Part shown: positions 37,234 to 45,440 of the stretch, one piece after another
Layout of the letters: the number at the start of each line of letters is the position of its first letter
Numbering within the stretch: position 1 is the stretch's first letter
From: Melittangium boletus DSM 14713
GTDB taxonomy: Bacteria; Myxococcota; Myxococcia; Myxococcales; Myxococcaceae
DNA: 64,000 bases
Assembly (NCBI RefSeq): GCF_002305855.1
Contig: NZ_CP022163.1
Span: 4,092,292 to 4,156,291, forward strand
Reading direction: 5' to 3'
Notes under the pieces: model-generated
What the model was told of the DNA's origin: nothing
The model's input: only the letters and a program-made list of their open reading frames with translations
Database searches by the model: none
Position numbers and translations under genes: made by a program

Positions 37234-39447
37234 TCATTGCGCCCGCACCGGCAGCGAGCGGTTGAGCGTGGTGCCATCCCCCAGTTGGCCGTGGCCGTTC
37301 TGACCCCAGGCCCACACCGTGCCGTCCGAGCGCACCATCAGCGAGTGGTGGAAGCCCGCGGCCACGGCCACCCCCGTGTTGGTCGCTGACACCTTCACGG
37401 GCAGCGAGCTGGCGCTCGTGGTGCCATTGCCCAACTGGCCGTCGGAGTTGACGCCCCAGGCCAGCACCGCGCCACTCGAGAGCACCGCCAGCGCGTGGGT
37501 GGAGCCCGCGGCCACGGCCACCACCACTCCGTTCAACCCCTGCACCCGCACCGGCACCGTGTTCTGGCCAGAGCTGTCGTAGCCCCAGCCCCAGGTCCAC
37601 ACCGTGCCATCCGCTCGCACCGCCAGCGAGTAGGTGTAGGCCGCGGCCACGGATACCACGCCGCTCAATCCCTGCACTCGCACCGGCAACGTGCTGTTGC
37701 TCGTGGTGCCATTGCCCAACTGGCCGTCGTAGTTGAAGCCCCAGGCCCACACCGTGCCGTCCGCGCGCACCGCCAGCGAGTGGTAGGAGCCCGCGGTTAC
37801 GGCCACGACCTCGCTCAACCCTTGCACCCGCACCGGCCAGGCGCTGTCGTTCGTGGTGCCATTGCCCAACTGGCCGAAGATGTTGGAGCCCCAGGCCCAC
37901 ACCGTGCCGTCCGAGCGCACCGCCAGCGAGTAGGAGAGGCCCGCGGCCACGGCCACCACGCCGCTCAATCCCTGCACTTGTACCGGCGATGTACGGGTGA
38001 TCGTGGTGCCATCTCCCAACTGGCCGAAGGGGTTGAGACCCCAGGCCCACACCGTGCCGTCCGAGCGCACCACCAGGGAGTGGTGGCTACCCGCGGCCAC
38101 GGACACCCCTCCGCTCAATCCTTGCACGCGCACCGGCAACGCGCTGTGGCCCAGGGTGCCATTGCCCAACTGACCGGAGTCGTTGATGCCCCAGGCCCAC
38201 ACCGTGCCGTCCGGGCGCAGTGCCAGCGAGTGGCTGGCGCCCGCGGCCACGGTCACTCCTCCGCTCACGCCTTGCATCTGTACCGGCAACGCACGGTGGC
38301 TCGTGGAGCCATTCCCCAATTGGCCGGAGTAGTTGTAGCCCCAGCCCCACGAGGTACCGTCCGAGCGCAACGCCAGGGAGTGGTATCTGCCCGCGGCCAC
38401 GGCCACCGCGTCGTTCACTCCTTGCACCCGCACCGGCGACGTGCGGTTGCTCGTGGAGCCATCCCCCAACTGGCCGAAGAGGTTGTAGCCCCAGGCCCAC
38501 AACGTGCCGTCCGAGCGCAGCGCCAGCGAGAAGCCCGTGCCCGCGGCCACGGACTCCACCCCGGTCAGCCCCTGGACCAGCACCGGCGACGTGCGGCTGC
38601 TCGTGGAGCCATCCCCCAACTGGCCGGTGGAGTTGTAGCCCCAGGCCAACACCGCGCCACTCGAGAGCACCGCCAGCGAGTGGGAGTAGCTGGCGGCCAC
38701 GGCCACCACTCCGCTCACTCCTGGCACCTGCACGGGCAGCGTGCGGTTACTCGTGGAGCCATCCCCCAACTGGCCGGAGTCGTTGAGGCCCCAGGCCCAC
38801 ACCGTGCCGTCCGAGCGCACCGCCAGGGAGTGGTGGTGGCCCGCGGCCACGGCCACCACCCCGCTCAGTCCCTGGACCTGCGCCGGCAACGTGCGGTTGC
38901 TCGTGGAGCCATCCCCCAACTGTCCGGAGGAGTTGTAGCCCCAGGCCCACACCGTGCCGTCCGAGCGCAGCGCCAGTGAGTGTAGGTTGCCCGCGGCCAC
39001 CGCCACCACATTGCCCAATCCTTCTACGGGCATCGCTTGTGTGCGGTTGCTCGTGGAGCCATCCCCCAACTGGCCGAAGGAATTGGAACCCCAGGCCCAC
39101 ACCAGGCCATCCGAGCGCAGCGCCAGCGAGTGTTGGCCGCCCGCGGCCACGGCCACCGCTCCGAGCACCCCATACACCCGCACGGGCGACGTGCGGTTGC
39201 TCGTGGTGCCATCTCCCAACTGGCCGGAGGTGTTGTCTCCCACGGCCCACACCGTGCCATCCGAGCGCACCGTCAGTGTTTGGGAGGCGCCGGAGATACG
39301 GGTTCTCGTCTGCGCACCCCGGAGAGGGGAGGGAAGCGATACCGGCTCTTCTCTCTCGACGGCGGGCTGTCCGCAGCCCACCCCCAACCACAGCCCAAGC
39401 CATACGCCCAACATCCTGCTCAGCCAATCTCGAGGACTGCTCTGCAT
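37234..39447 (-). CDS. RCC1-repeat lipoprotein (14 repeats, probably two seven-bladed propellers)
   Basis: This 737-residue protein has a lipoprotein signal (WLGLWLGVGC, Cys near 25). Fourteen RCC1-type units of about 50 residues then fill nearly the whole protein, each with a [SA]DGTVWAWGxNxxGQLGxGT core and GVVAVAAGxxHSLA. Seven blades make one RCC1 propeller, so fourteen predict two. Repeat 12 is shortened (WGWGYDSSGQNTVPV) and repeats 5 and 13 have SSGAVLAWG in place of SDGTVWAWG. AGGAG lies about 8 nt before the ATG. RCC1 proteins bind partners through the propeller face; this one is probably on the cell surface or periplasm. Nothing indicates its ligand. Confidence 0.88.
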   Translation of the reverse strand: MQSSPRDWLSRMLGVWLGLWLGVGCGQPAVEREEPVSLPSPLRGAQTRTRISGASQTLTVRSDGTVWAVGDNTSGQLGDGTTSNRTSPVRVYGVLGAVAVAAGGQHSLALRSDGLVWAWGSNSFGQLGDGSTSNRTQAMPVEGLGNVVAVAAGNLHSLALRSDGTVWAWGYNSSGQLGDGSTSNRTLPAQVQGLSGVVAVAAGHHHSLAVRSDGTVWAWGLNDSGQLGDGSTSNRTLPVQVPGVSGVVAVAASYSHSLAVLSSGAVLAWGYNSTGQLGDGSTSSRTSPVLVQGLTGVESVAAGTGFSLALRSDGTLWAWGYNLFGQLGDGSTSNRTSPVRVQGVNDAVAVAAGRYHSLALRSDGTSWGWGYNYSGQLGNGSTSHRALPVQMQGVSGGVTVAAGASHSLALRPDGTVWAWGINDSGQLGNGTLGHSALPVRVQGLSGGVSVAAGSHHSLVVRSDGTVWAWGLNPFGQLGDGTTITRTSPVQVQGLSGVVAVAAGLSYSLAVRSDGTVWAWGSNIFGQLGNGTTNDSAWPVRVQGLSEVVAVTAGSYHSLAVRADGTVWAWGFNYDGQLGNGTTSNSTLPVRVQGLSGVVSVAAAYTYSLAVRADGTVWTWGWGYDSSGQNTVPVRVQGLNGVVVAVAAGSTHALAVLSSGAVLAWGVNSDGQLGNGTTSASSLPVKVSATNTGVAVAAGFHHSLMVRSDGTVWAWGQNGHGQLGDGTTLNRSLPVRAQ
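37240..39300 (-). repeat. Tandem ~150-bp coding repeats of the RCC1 protein
   Basis: Fourteen units with strong nucleotide similarity (recurrent GTGCCATCyCCCAACTGGCC and CACACCGTGCCGTCCGAGCG blocks on the plus strand). Such an array can expand or shrink by recombination and may be misassembled in short-read data. Confidence 0.85.
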
Positions 39448-39609
39448 TTGGTATCTCCTGCTCCTGGGGCATTCACCGCGAGTGCGTCAAGGTCAGGAAA
39501 TATCACCAGCTCATCGTCACTCGGAAATGAGGCGGGACGGTAAGCCCCGAAACAGTTGGGACCTGGCGGCACTTCCGGACCCTTGAATCGGGGCCCTATC
39601 GTGGAAGGC

Positions 39610-40128
39610 ATGGGCTCCTGGCGATTCGTGGCGTCGTGGCGGTGGTGTGTCCTGGCCTTTCTCGCGGGGGCGTGTGCGCACCCGGGAGGGACGCGGGAAG
39701 AGGCCATGGCGCCTTCCGCGAGTGTTTCACCCCTGTCCGAGAAGGAGCGCAAGGTGCGCCGGCTGATGGCGCTCACGGGCGCGGAGGCCTCGGGGCGGAT
39801 GATGTTCGAGTTGATGGCGGACCATTTCCAGCGCTCGGCGGAGTTGCCTCCGGGCTTCGTGGAGAAGTTCCGCGAGGTGGCGGCGCGCGAGTCGCTGGTG
39901 GATCAACTGGTGCCCATCTACATGAAGCACCTGTCCGAGGAGGACGTGGACGCGGCCATCGCCTTCCACGAGTCCGCGTCCGGCAGGCGCTTCCTCGCGG
40001 CGCAGCCCCAGGTGATGCAGGAGGCGAAGGAAGTGGGCGAGGAGTGGGGCGTGCGGCTCGCGCAGAAGGCCCTCCAGGCGCTCGAGGAGGAGCGGGACGA
40101 GGAGGAGTCCGGCGTGCAGCGGCTGTAG
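39610..40128 (+). CDS. DUF2059-like exported lipoprotein
   Basis: The 172-residue protein has a hydrophobic leader ending in AFLAGAC (Cys near 22), so it is probably a lipoprotein although the lipobox is not ideal. The mature part contains a DUF2059-like helical domain: RRLMALTGAEASGRMMFELMADHF, FVEKFREVAARESLVDQLVPIYMKHLSEEDVDAAIAFHESASGRRF, LAAQPQVMQEAKEVGEEW. Proteins of this family are small periplasmic helical proteins of unknown function. The ATG is very close to its GGAAGG; GTG 39601 just upstream is an alternative. It is convergent with the PH-domain gene. Confidence 0.75.
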   Translation: MGSWRFVASWRWCVLAFLAGACAHPGGTREEAMAPSASVSPLSEKERKVRRLMALTGAEASGRMMFELMADHFQRSAELPPGFVEKFREVAARESLVDQLVPIYMKHLSEEDVDAAIAFHESASGRRFLAAQPQVMQEAKEVGEEWGVRLAQKALQALEEERDEEESGVQRL

Positions 40129-40142
40129 GCCCACTCCCCTTT

Positions 40143-40757
40143 TCAGGCCTTGATGTACCGCTCGAACACGGAGCCGAAGTCCTTCACCCAGTACTTCTGC
40201 TGAGCGCCGAGCAGCCATGAGAAGGCGGCCTGGTTGAGTTCCTTGAAGGTCTCCACGAGGGGCGCGGTGCCCGCCTGGCCCCGGCCCAGGGTGGTGGAGG
40301 CGAGCTCGATGCTGGCCTTGGCGTGACCGAGCGCCAGTTCATTCTCGAGCATCAGCTCGGAGATGCGGAACAGCGCCTTGTAGAGGTCCTTCACCTGCTC
40401 GAGCTGCTTCTTGTGGACGTCGATCGAGAAGCTCTTCGCGCCGAGCTGGAATTTGATCTCCACATCCATGTCGATGGTGCCCGCGGTCTCGAGCAGCACT
40501 TTCGACACCGGGTGAGAGCCATAGTTGTAGCGGTGCAGCATGCGCTTCTTGCTGGCGGCGCTGGTTCCGTCCAGGTGGATGAGCGCCTTGTTGGTGAAGC
40601 AGTACTCGTCGGACTTGGACTTGATCAGGAAGTAGATCTTCTCCTGGTCCTCGTGCATCACGTAGTCGTCGGCGTCCACCTTGTCATAGTCCGCCGGAGC
40701 GATGACCGAGCCGATGTCGCTGAGCCCGAGGGCGTCAGCCGCGAGTTTTCCGAACAT
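40143..40757 (-). CDS. Bacterial PH-domain protein (YvbH-like)
   Basis: The 204-residue protein begins MFGKLAADALGLSDIGSVIAP, then has a bacterial PH domain (about 20-125: DDYVMHEDQEKIYFLIKSKSDEYCFTNKALIHLDG...KRMLHRYNY...FSIDVHKKQ) and a C-terminal helical part (about 130-200) like the YvbH oligomerisation region. The fold is known; the cellular role is not. I chose the second ATG (40757), 7 nt after GGGAGA, over ATG 40763, which is only 3 nt from the same site. It has no signal peptide. Confidence 0.82.
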   Translation of the reverse strand: MFGKLAADALGLSDIGSVIAPADYDKVDADDYVMHEDQEKIYFLIKSKSDEYCFTNKALIHLDGTSAASKKRMLHRYNYGSHPVSKVLLETAGTIDMDVEIKFQLGAKSFSIDVHKKQLEQVKDLYKALFRISELMLENELALGHAKASIELASTTLGRGQAGTAPLVETFKELNQAAFSWLLGAQQKYWVKDFGSVFERYIKA

Positions 40758-40840
40758 GTTCATTCTCCCGAGCCAAGGTGGAGTGGCCGTGATGTGGCCC
40801 CGTGGGCCGGTGCCACGATAGGCGACCGGCCCCTCGGCGA

Positions 40841-42607
40841 CTACTGCTTCGCCCCTTCCGGGGGAGGGGGCGCCGCTTCCGAGGAGGCTTCACCCGCCCG
40901 GGTCGCGGCCGATATCCGCGCGGAGGAGACCTTTCCGTTGAGCCCGTTCTTCCGCTTGAACGTCACCTCGAGATACTCATCACTGAAGGAACTCTCGAAG
41001 GAGCCAACGACCCTGGGGGACTGGATGTTCTTCTTGACCCGGATGCTCGTGTAATCATCGCCCGTGCCACCGTTCGGATCGTCATAGACGGTGATCGTCG
41101 TGCCCGCCTTGGCCTCGAGGATCTTCGCCGATCGGGCCTCGTCGTTGTCGCACCCGTAGCCGTCGTTTTTGAAGTTGACGAACGTGCTGCTGGTCAAGGG
41201 CAAGGTGCAGACGATGTTCTGACTGGCGCTCCCGCCCTCATAGAGGACAATCGCGCTGTCGGGGAAGTCCGTCGGCTGGGGATCCACCTCGATCCGGGAG
41301 ACCTTGCCATTGAGGCCATTGTTCCGAAGGAAGCGGATGGTGTAGTCCGCGTTGTCGCTGTTCGTCTCGAGGCTGGAGATGACCACGCGCTCGTCGATGC
41401 CGATATCCCTCTTGGCGTCGATGATGGCGTAGTCGTCCTGTCTGTCTCCGCTCGGGCTGTCATACAACTTGATGCGCGTTCCCTTGCGGATACCGCTCAA
41501 GACGGCGGAGCGCATTTCATCGTTTTCACAACCCATGCGGGCTTCGTCGCTGGACTGCAAGTTGAGTGTGCGCTTGATCTGGGTGCCAATGCCGCACACG
41601 ATGTCTTGTGTGGCATTATCGCCCTCATAGAAGATCACGCCCCCGTTGTTGCGCCACTCGACGTATTCCATGGCGTCTCCTTTGTCCACGTAGTCCAGGG
41701 CGATGTAGCTCGGGGGGCGGTTGGCCTTGGACCGGCAGTGGTCCTTGTCGCGCTTGAGGATCTTGTCGAAGCGGTTGTCGAAGTCGCTGTGCGCGCCCAG
41801 GACGGTGTACTGGTGAAAGTGGTTCATCACGAAGGGCCGGGGCCAGTTCTTGTAGGTGGAGGAGGCGGCGGTATTCAATTCCGCGCTCTCGCCACGCTTC
41901 TCACAATCGTAGTCATGGACGCCGTCATCGGGCAGGAGCGCGTTGCCGAGGTTGTACGTGTTCTCGACGGTGAGCGCTCGCTCGTTGATGACGTACGCCC
42001 CGCCATTGTAGCTGCCGCTGTTGCCGCTCTTGGAGCTGAGGATCAACAGACGCTCGTTCTTGTTGATCATCGCGGCGAGCGTGGGCCAGGTACCCGAGGG
42101 CCACCCCTCGGGCTTGAAGATGTACGTCGCGACTTCCGGCGTGTTGCTGAAGACCTTCTGGAGATCTTCCTTGCTCGAGTAATCCTCGAAGAAGAGCGTG
42201 ACCACTTCGTTCCGGTTATTGCGCAAGAAGGGGAGGATGGAGTTCTTGAGCGCGGTCTCGAACTTGAGGCTGCCGGGGAGGCAGGTCCCATGGCACAGGT
42301 AGATGTCGCCATCCTTCACGTGAAGGTCGAGCATCATTCCGCGAACACCTTTCTCCAACTGTTCGCTGAGGTTCATGCTCTGGCTGGAGTTGACCCCGCC
42401 GTAGTTTCCATAAGAGAAGGCATTGTGGGCGGTCAACCACGTGTACTGGTTGAAGGGCTTGTTCTTGTCGGCGATGTAGCCGGGCTGGGCGCTTGACGGG
42501 GTGGCGGCGGCCTTTTCCTGCTCGGGCGTTTGGGCGAAACAGACGTTGGTGAGGAGCAGACCGAGAAGCGTGCTCGTCGACATGAGTTGATGGGCTGTTT
42601 TGATCAT
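40841..42607 (-). CDS. Secreted PI-PLC X-domain phosphodiesterase with two C-terminal repeats
   Basis: The 588-residue protein has a signal peptide (ending CFAQ, about 25) and a phosphatidylinositol-specific phospholipase C X-domain (about 45-340). The general base/acid pair is His61 in TAHNAFSY and His106 in YLCHGTC, followed by ILPFLRNNRNEVVTLFFEDY. Two related domains of about 110 residues follow (IFYEGDNATQDIVC... and VLYEGGSASQNIVC..., both with a C-E/D-NDE-RS motif and ending NGLNGKVS). They may bind surface ligands. The enzyme probably attacks inositol phospholipids of prey or glycolipids. Codon use is slightly less GC-biased than in neighbours. Confidence 0.85.
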   Translation of the reverse strand: MIKTAHQLMSTSTLLGLLLTNVCFAQTPEQEKAAATPSSAQPGYIADKNKPFNQYTWLTAHNAFSYGNYGGVNSSQSMNLSEQLEKGVRGMMLDLHVKDGDIYLCHGTCLPGSLKFETALKNSILPFLRNNRNEVVTLFFEDYSSKEDLQKVFSNTPEVATYIFKPEGWPSGTWPTLAAMINKNERLLILSSKSGNSGSYNGGAYVINERALTVENTYNLGNALLPDDGVHDYDCEKRGESAELNTAASSTYKNWPRPFVMNHFHQYTVLGAHSDFDNRFDKILKRDKDHCRSKANRPPSYIALDYVDKGDAMEYVEWRNNGGVIFYEGDNATQDIVCGIGTQIKRTLNLQSSDEARMGCENDEMRSAVLSGIRKGTRIKLYDSPSGDRQDDYAIIDAKRDIGIDERVVISSLETNSDNADYTIRFLRNNGLNGKVSRIEVDPQPTDFPDSAIVLYEGGSASQNIVCTLPLTSSTFVNFKNDGYGCDNDEARSAKILEAKAGTTITVYDDPNGGTGDDYTSIRVKKNIQSPRVVGSFESSFSDEYLEVTFKRKNGLNGKVSSARISAATRAGEASSEAAPPPPEGAKQ

Positions 42608-42752
42608 GGGATTGCGTGAGTCCTGTGAGACCGCACCGCGGGAGGTGACCCTGGGCTGGAAGAGGACAAGTCTACGGGCGCTACACTAAGGGTAGTGCCT
42701 TGTTCACCATATGTGTGCACTGGCTGACTCGCCAGCCGTGTCTCCGCCGAGG

Positions 42753-42869
42753 TCAATCCGTCCCGGGAAGCCCCCTGTGCAGGGACTCCACGAGGCTGGG
42801 AGGGTCGCCTTCGCGCAGGGCGGCCCGTCCGGCCTCGAAGTCCGCGCGGGCGCCGTCCCCGTCTCCATG
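42753..42869 (-). pseudogene. Duplicate 3' fragment of the TPR gene at 45441-46166
   Basis: The frame reads DGDGARADFEAGRAALREGDPPSLVESLHRGLPGTD and a stop. The C-terminus of the intact TPR protein reads GDLDGARADFEAGRSALREGDPPDLVEFLHRGLPETV. Nothing upstream in this copy resembles the rest of the TPR protein. Confidence 0.85.
42777..42866. repeat. 90-bp direct repeat, left copy (flanks dGTPase cassette)
   Basis: Aligned by eye without gaps to 45465-45554, same orientation, with six mismatches in 90 bp. The two copies are 2,688 bp apart. Confidence 0.9.
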
Positions 42870-43044
42870 GTGGCCTGAGCCGCTGGCCGCCACCGGAGCC
42901 ATTACCGATGCCCTGTCCGCCGACGTTGTCGCTGGAGGGAGCCACGTACGAGGCTCTGCCGCCTTCTTGTACGCGTCACCGCCGCTGGCGACACGAATCA
43001 AGAGGCGTGGCGGGAAGGGTGGTCGTGGACGGGCCTCCCTGACG

Positions 43045-43848
43045 TCAGGCCACCCCACGCAGCGCGAGTTGATGCTCGCGTGGCAGCGTCACGGGCCGGA
43101 TCTTGATGTGACTGGCCTGTTCACGCACCAGGACCGTCAGGGTGTGCAGTTGATGGCGATTGAGGCGGATGCGGCCGTAGTGCGAGCGCTGGATGGCCTC
43201 CAACTCCTCGATGGGAATCCGCCTCGCATGATGCATGATGAAACGCACGAGGCGGGGGCCCAGCGAGAAGCGAAGCCGTTGCGCCGTGATCAATGACCTG
43301 ACGATGCAGAGCGCCGGATAGGGATTGTCCTCCAGGTTGATTTCGACCTGTCGCTCCTGGATGCCACGGAAGAAGCCCCGCGTGTAGAGGGTGCGAGCCC
43401 GGCCGGGGCGCGTATGGAATTCAGCGGCGATGGCCTCGACGTTCAGAAACGTGGTCCGGGGCAGGTCCGAGAAGTCACTTCCGTGGACCAGTCGTTCACG
43501 GAAGGCCCAGGTTGAGTCGAGCGTCCACATATCCACCGGCAACTTGTGCGTGACCAGGTGAAGCCCTCCGAACCGGTTGACACGGACGAGTTCTCTCTCG
43601 AAAACGGACTCGAGTGACTGCCGGGTCGTGCCCGCGACCACGAGATCCAGATCTCGAGGCACCGTCGACGGGGCGAGCGCGAGCAGATCCCTCAGCGTTC
43701 CGCCGAAGACGTAGATCGTCCAACCGCGGGCCTGGGTCCTTTCCTGGAGTGAACGGAGCGCGGGACGCCATACGGATTCGCGATGGATGAAGGCACTGAG
43801 ACGCCTGCGGAGGCGGAACTCGAGTTGCGGATTCGTCTCGTCAACCAT
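43045..43848 (-). CDS. Pol-beta-type nucleotidyltransferase (poly(A) polymerase/CCA-enzyme head-like)
   Basis: This 267-residue protein has an N-terminal nucleotidyltransferase domain: VFGGTLRDLLAL (about 47-58, the GGxxRDxL helix), then VPRDLDLVVAG (the DxD metal-binding strand), and DMWTL where a third acidic residue would be. A helical C-terminal part contains LCIVRSLITAQRLRFSLGPRLVRF, similar to the RNA-binding neck of CCA enzymes (RARxxxGF...). It is much shorter than a housekeeping CCA enzyme (about 400). Its start overlaps the dGTPase stop by 8 nt (ATGGTTGA), so the two are translationally coupled. Substrate unknown; tRNA or nucleotide modification within a defence cassette is plausible. 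Confidence 0.72.
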   Translation of the reverse strand: MVDETNPQLEFRLRRRLSAFIHRESVWRPALRSLQERTQARGWTIYVFGGTLRDLLALAPSTVPRDLDLVVAGTTRQSLESVFERELVRVNRFGGLHLVTHKLPVDMWTLDSTWAFRERLVHGSDFSDLPRTTFLNVEAIAAEFHTRPGRARTLYTRGFFRGIQERQVEINLEDNPYPALCIVRSLITAQRLRFSLGPRLVRFIMHHARRIPIEELEAIQRSHYGRIRLNRHQLHTLTVLVREQASHIKIRPVTLPREHQLALRGVA

Positions 43849-45265
43849 GGGTGAGTTCGGAGTGAAGCTTACATGCGAACGTATCAGTCATGCCGCAGAC
43901 ATAGTCCGTTACCAATTGGAAACGATGGTAGCTCGCGGGCAGGTCCGAGTTTCTGAGGGCCTGTTCGAAGACTGTTCGGTAGTTGCGGGAGAGCAGATTG
44001 TAGATCTTCTCGTTGAAACCAGACATCTTCCCAGAAGGAGTGTAAGCGGATGCTCCCTCCCAAAAGATGTCCATCAGGTCGTGAATGACCCGGCGGCCCA
44101 GGATTTCCAACTTCAGGGTCTGGGTCGACGAGTAGACGTGGTTGCGTCCAACTGTTTTGCAGGCCTTGATGAGCTTGTTCGCCTTGCTGTCCGCGATGAG
44201 TTCGCCGGAGTAGTCTCCACTCATAATGGATGCGTATTGAGCTTCGAATGTTTCGATGACTGCGGTTTTTGTTTTACCGATGACCACGGTCCTGAAGTGC
44301 TGGGCTTTGGCCTCGTCGAGCGCTCGACCCTTGAGCGCTAGTTCGGGTTCCTTCTGGACATGACCATCGATATAGCTGGCCGCAGTTTTTAGCTGCTCAC
44401 GGATGAAGTCCTTGGCCTCTTCAGGTGCCACGTCCGGAAGTGCCTGCTCTAGGTCTTTCCAGGTGATGACCCCTTTTTTGACTCCATCTTCGAGATCCAC
44501 CGTGGCGTAGATGGTGTCATCGCAGGCCTCGACTAGGTAGGCAATGGGGTTACGGGCGGCCTGTGTTCCCGTCTCTTCCCGGATTCTGTCGACGACTTTT
44601 TGTTCGGAGGCGAAGTACCCGGTCTTGTGTGTGTGGGCGGCCTTGCCCGTCTGATTCGACGCGGCCGTGTACTTCATGGCCGCCGAAAGGGTTCCTACGG
44701 TCAGATTGAGTCCGTGTCTGTCCGCGAGTAGTTGAAGCTTGGAGATAATCCTCAGGGTCTGGGCGTTGCCCTCGAACTCCAAGAAGTCATTTCGAAGTTG
44801 TGAACCCAATTGATGATTATCGAACTCCTGGAAGAATCCCGGTTCGAGAGCGAGCTTTTGCTGGAACCAACTGCTGATGGCCTTTTCGCCCGCATGCCCG
44901 AAGGGCGGATTGCCAACATCGTGAATCAGTCCGCAGGTCGTCGCGATGACCTCGATGCTGAGGGCCTGCTCCTGAGTAATACGTTCGGTGGAAGCGAGCT
45001 TCTGCGCCACGGCCCGCGCGAGACCTCGTGTCAGCGTGGAGACCTCCAGTGAGTGAGTCAGGCGCGTTCGTACGGCGTCATTGGGTTCAAGAGGAAAGAC
45101 CTGGGTCTTGTCCTGGAGGCGACGTACCGGAGTCGAGAAAACGGCCCGATCGTAGTCCCGATCGAATTCAGAGCGGAGTTCCTGTTCGTCACGGGCAGAG
45201 GGGGAGCCTCCATTCAATTCGCGGAGACGTCGGTTGCACAGCAGCTTGTTCCAGTCCAACTTCAT
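43841..45265 (-). CDS. dgt: dGTP triphosphohydrolase (HD-domain dGTPase)
   Basis: The 474-residue protein has the dGTPase layout: KLDWNKLLCNRRLRE, the first HD ligand His71 in RTRLTHSLEVS, His115/Asp116 in GLIHDVGNPPFGHAGE, and a downstream metal Asp in EACDDTIYATVDLEDG. dGTPases hydrolyse dGTP to deoxyguanosine and triphosphate. Several, including phage-defence dGTPases, lower dNTP pools on infection. ATG 45265 has GGAGAGGAAG about 5 nt upstream and begins the family-like MKLDWNKLL. Codon use is clearly less GC-rich than in flanking genes, and flanking direct repeats suggest acquisition. Whether this copy does housekeeping or defence is not decided by sequence; context favours defence. Confidence 0.88.
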   Translation of the reverse strand: MKLDWNKLLCNRRLRELNGGSPSARDEQELRSEFDRDYDRAVFSTPVRRLQDKTQVFPLEPNDAVRTRLTHSLEVSTLTRGLARAVAQKLASTERITQEQALSIEVIATTCGLIHDVGNPPFGHAGEKAISSWFQQKLALEPGFFQEFDNHQLGSQLRNDFLEFEGNAQTLRIISKLQLLADRHGLNLTVGTLSAAMKYTAASNQTGKAAHTHKTGYFASEQKVVDRIREETGTQAARNPIAYLVEACDDTIYATVDLEDGVKKGVITWKDLEQALPDVAPEEAKDFIREQLKTAASYIDGHVQKEPELALKGRALDEAKAQHFRTVVIGKTKTAVIETFEAQYASIMSGDYSGELIADSKANKLIKACKTVGRNHVYSSTQTLKLEILGRRVIHDLMDIFWEGASAYTPSGKMSGFNEKIYNLLSRNYRTVFEQALRNSDLPASYHRFQLVTDYVCGMTDTFACKLHSELTHG

Positions 45266-45440
45266 GAGCTTCCTCTCCGTTGCTACAGGCACTCTCAAGG
45301 GGGGTCGGCAGTGGGCAAGATGACAGGCGCGCATCCTAGGTTCGTCCTCTGACCAAAGCGCCTTTTGGTCTCGCTGGATGCGATATGCATGTCACATGCC
45401 GTCCGATTCATGTGTCCTCGTACGACGTAGCGGTGGATTC

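Larger units (their letters stand above)
42608..43044. other. Intergenic region containing the left direct repeat
   Basis: These 437 bp hold no intact gene. The supported content is the truncated duplicate of the TPR gene 3' end (42753-42869). The rest (42870-43044) is GC-rich and looks like degenerate coding sequence without recognisable similarity. It marks the left edge of the dGTPase cassette. Confidence 0.55.

Noticed and set aside
42753..43058. A 101-codon frame covering the left direct repeat as a real gene
   Set aside because: Only the last 38 codons resemble a protein, and those are a duplicate of the TPR gene's end; the rest is Pro/Arg-rich and unrelated.
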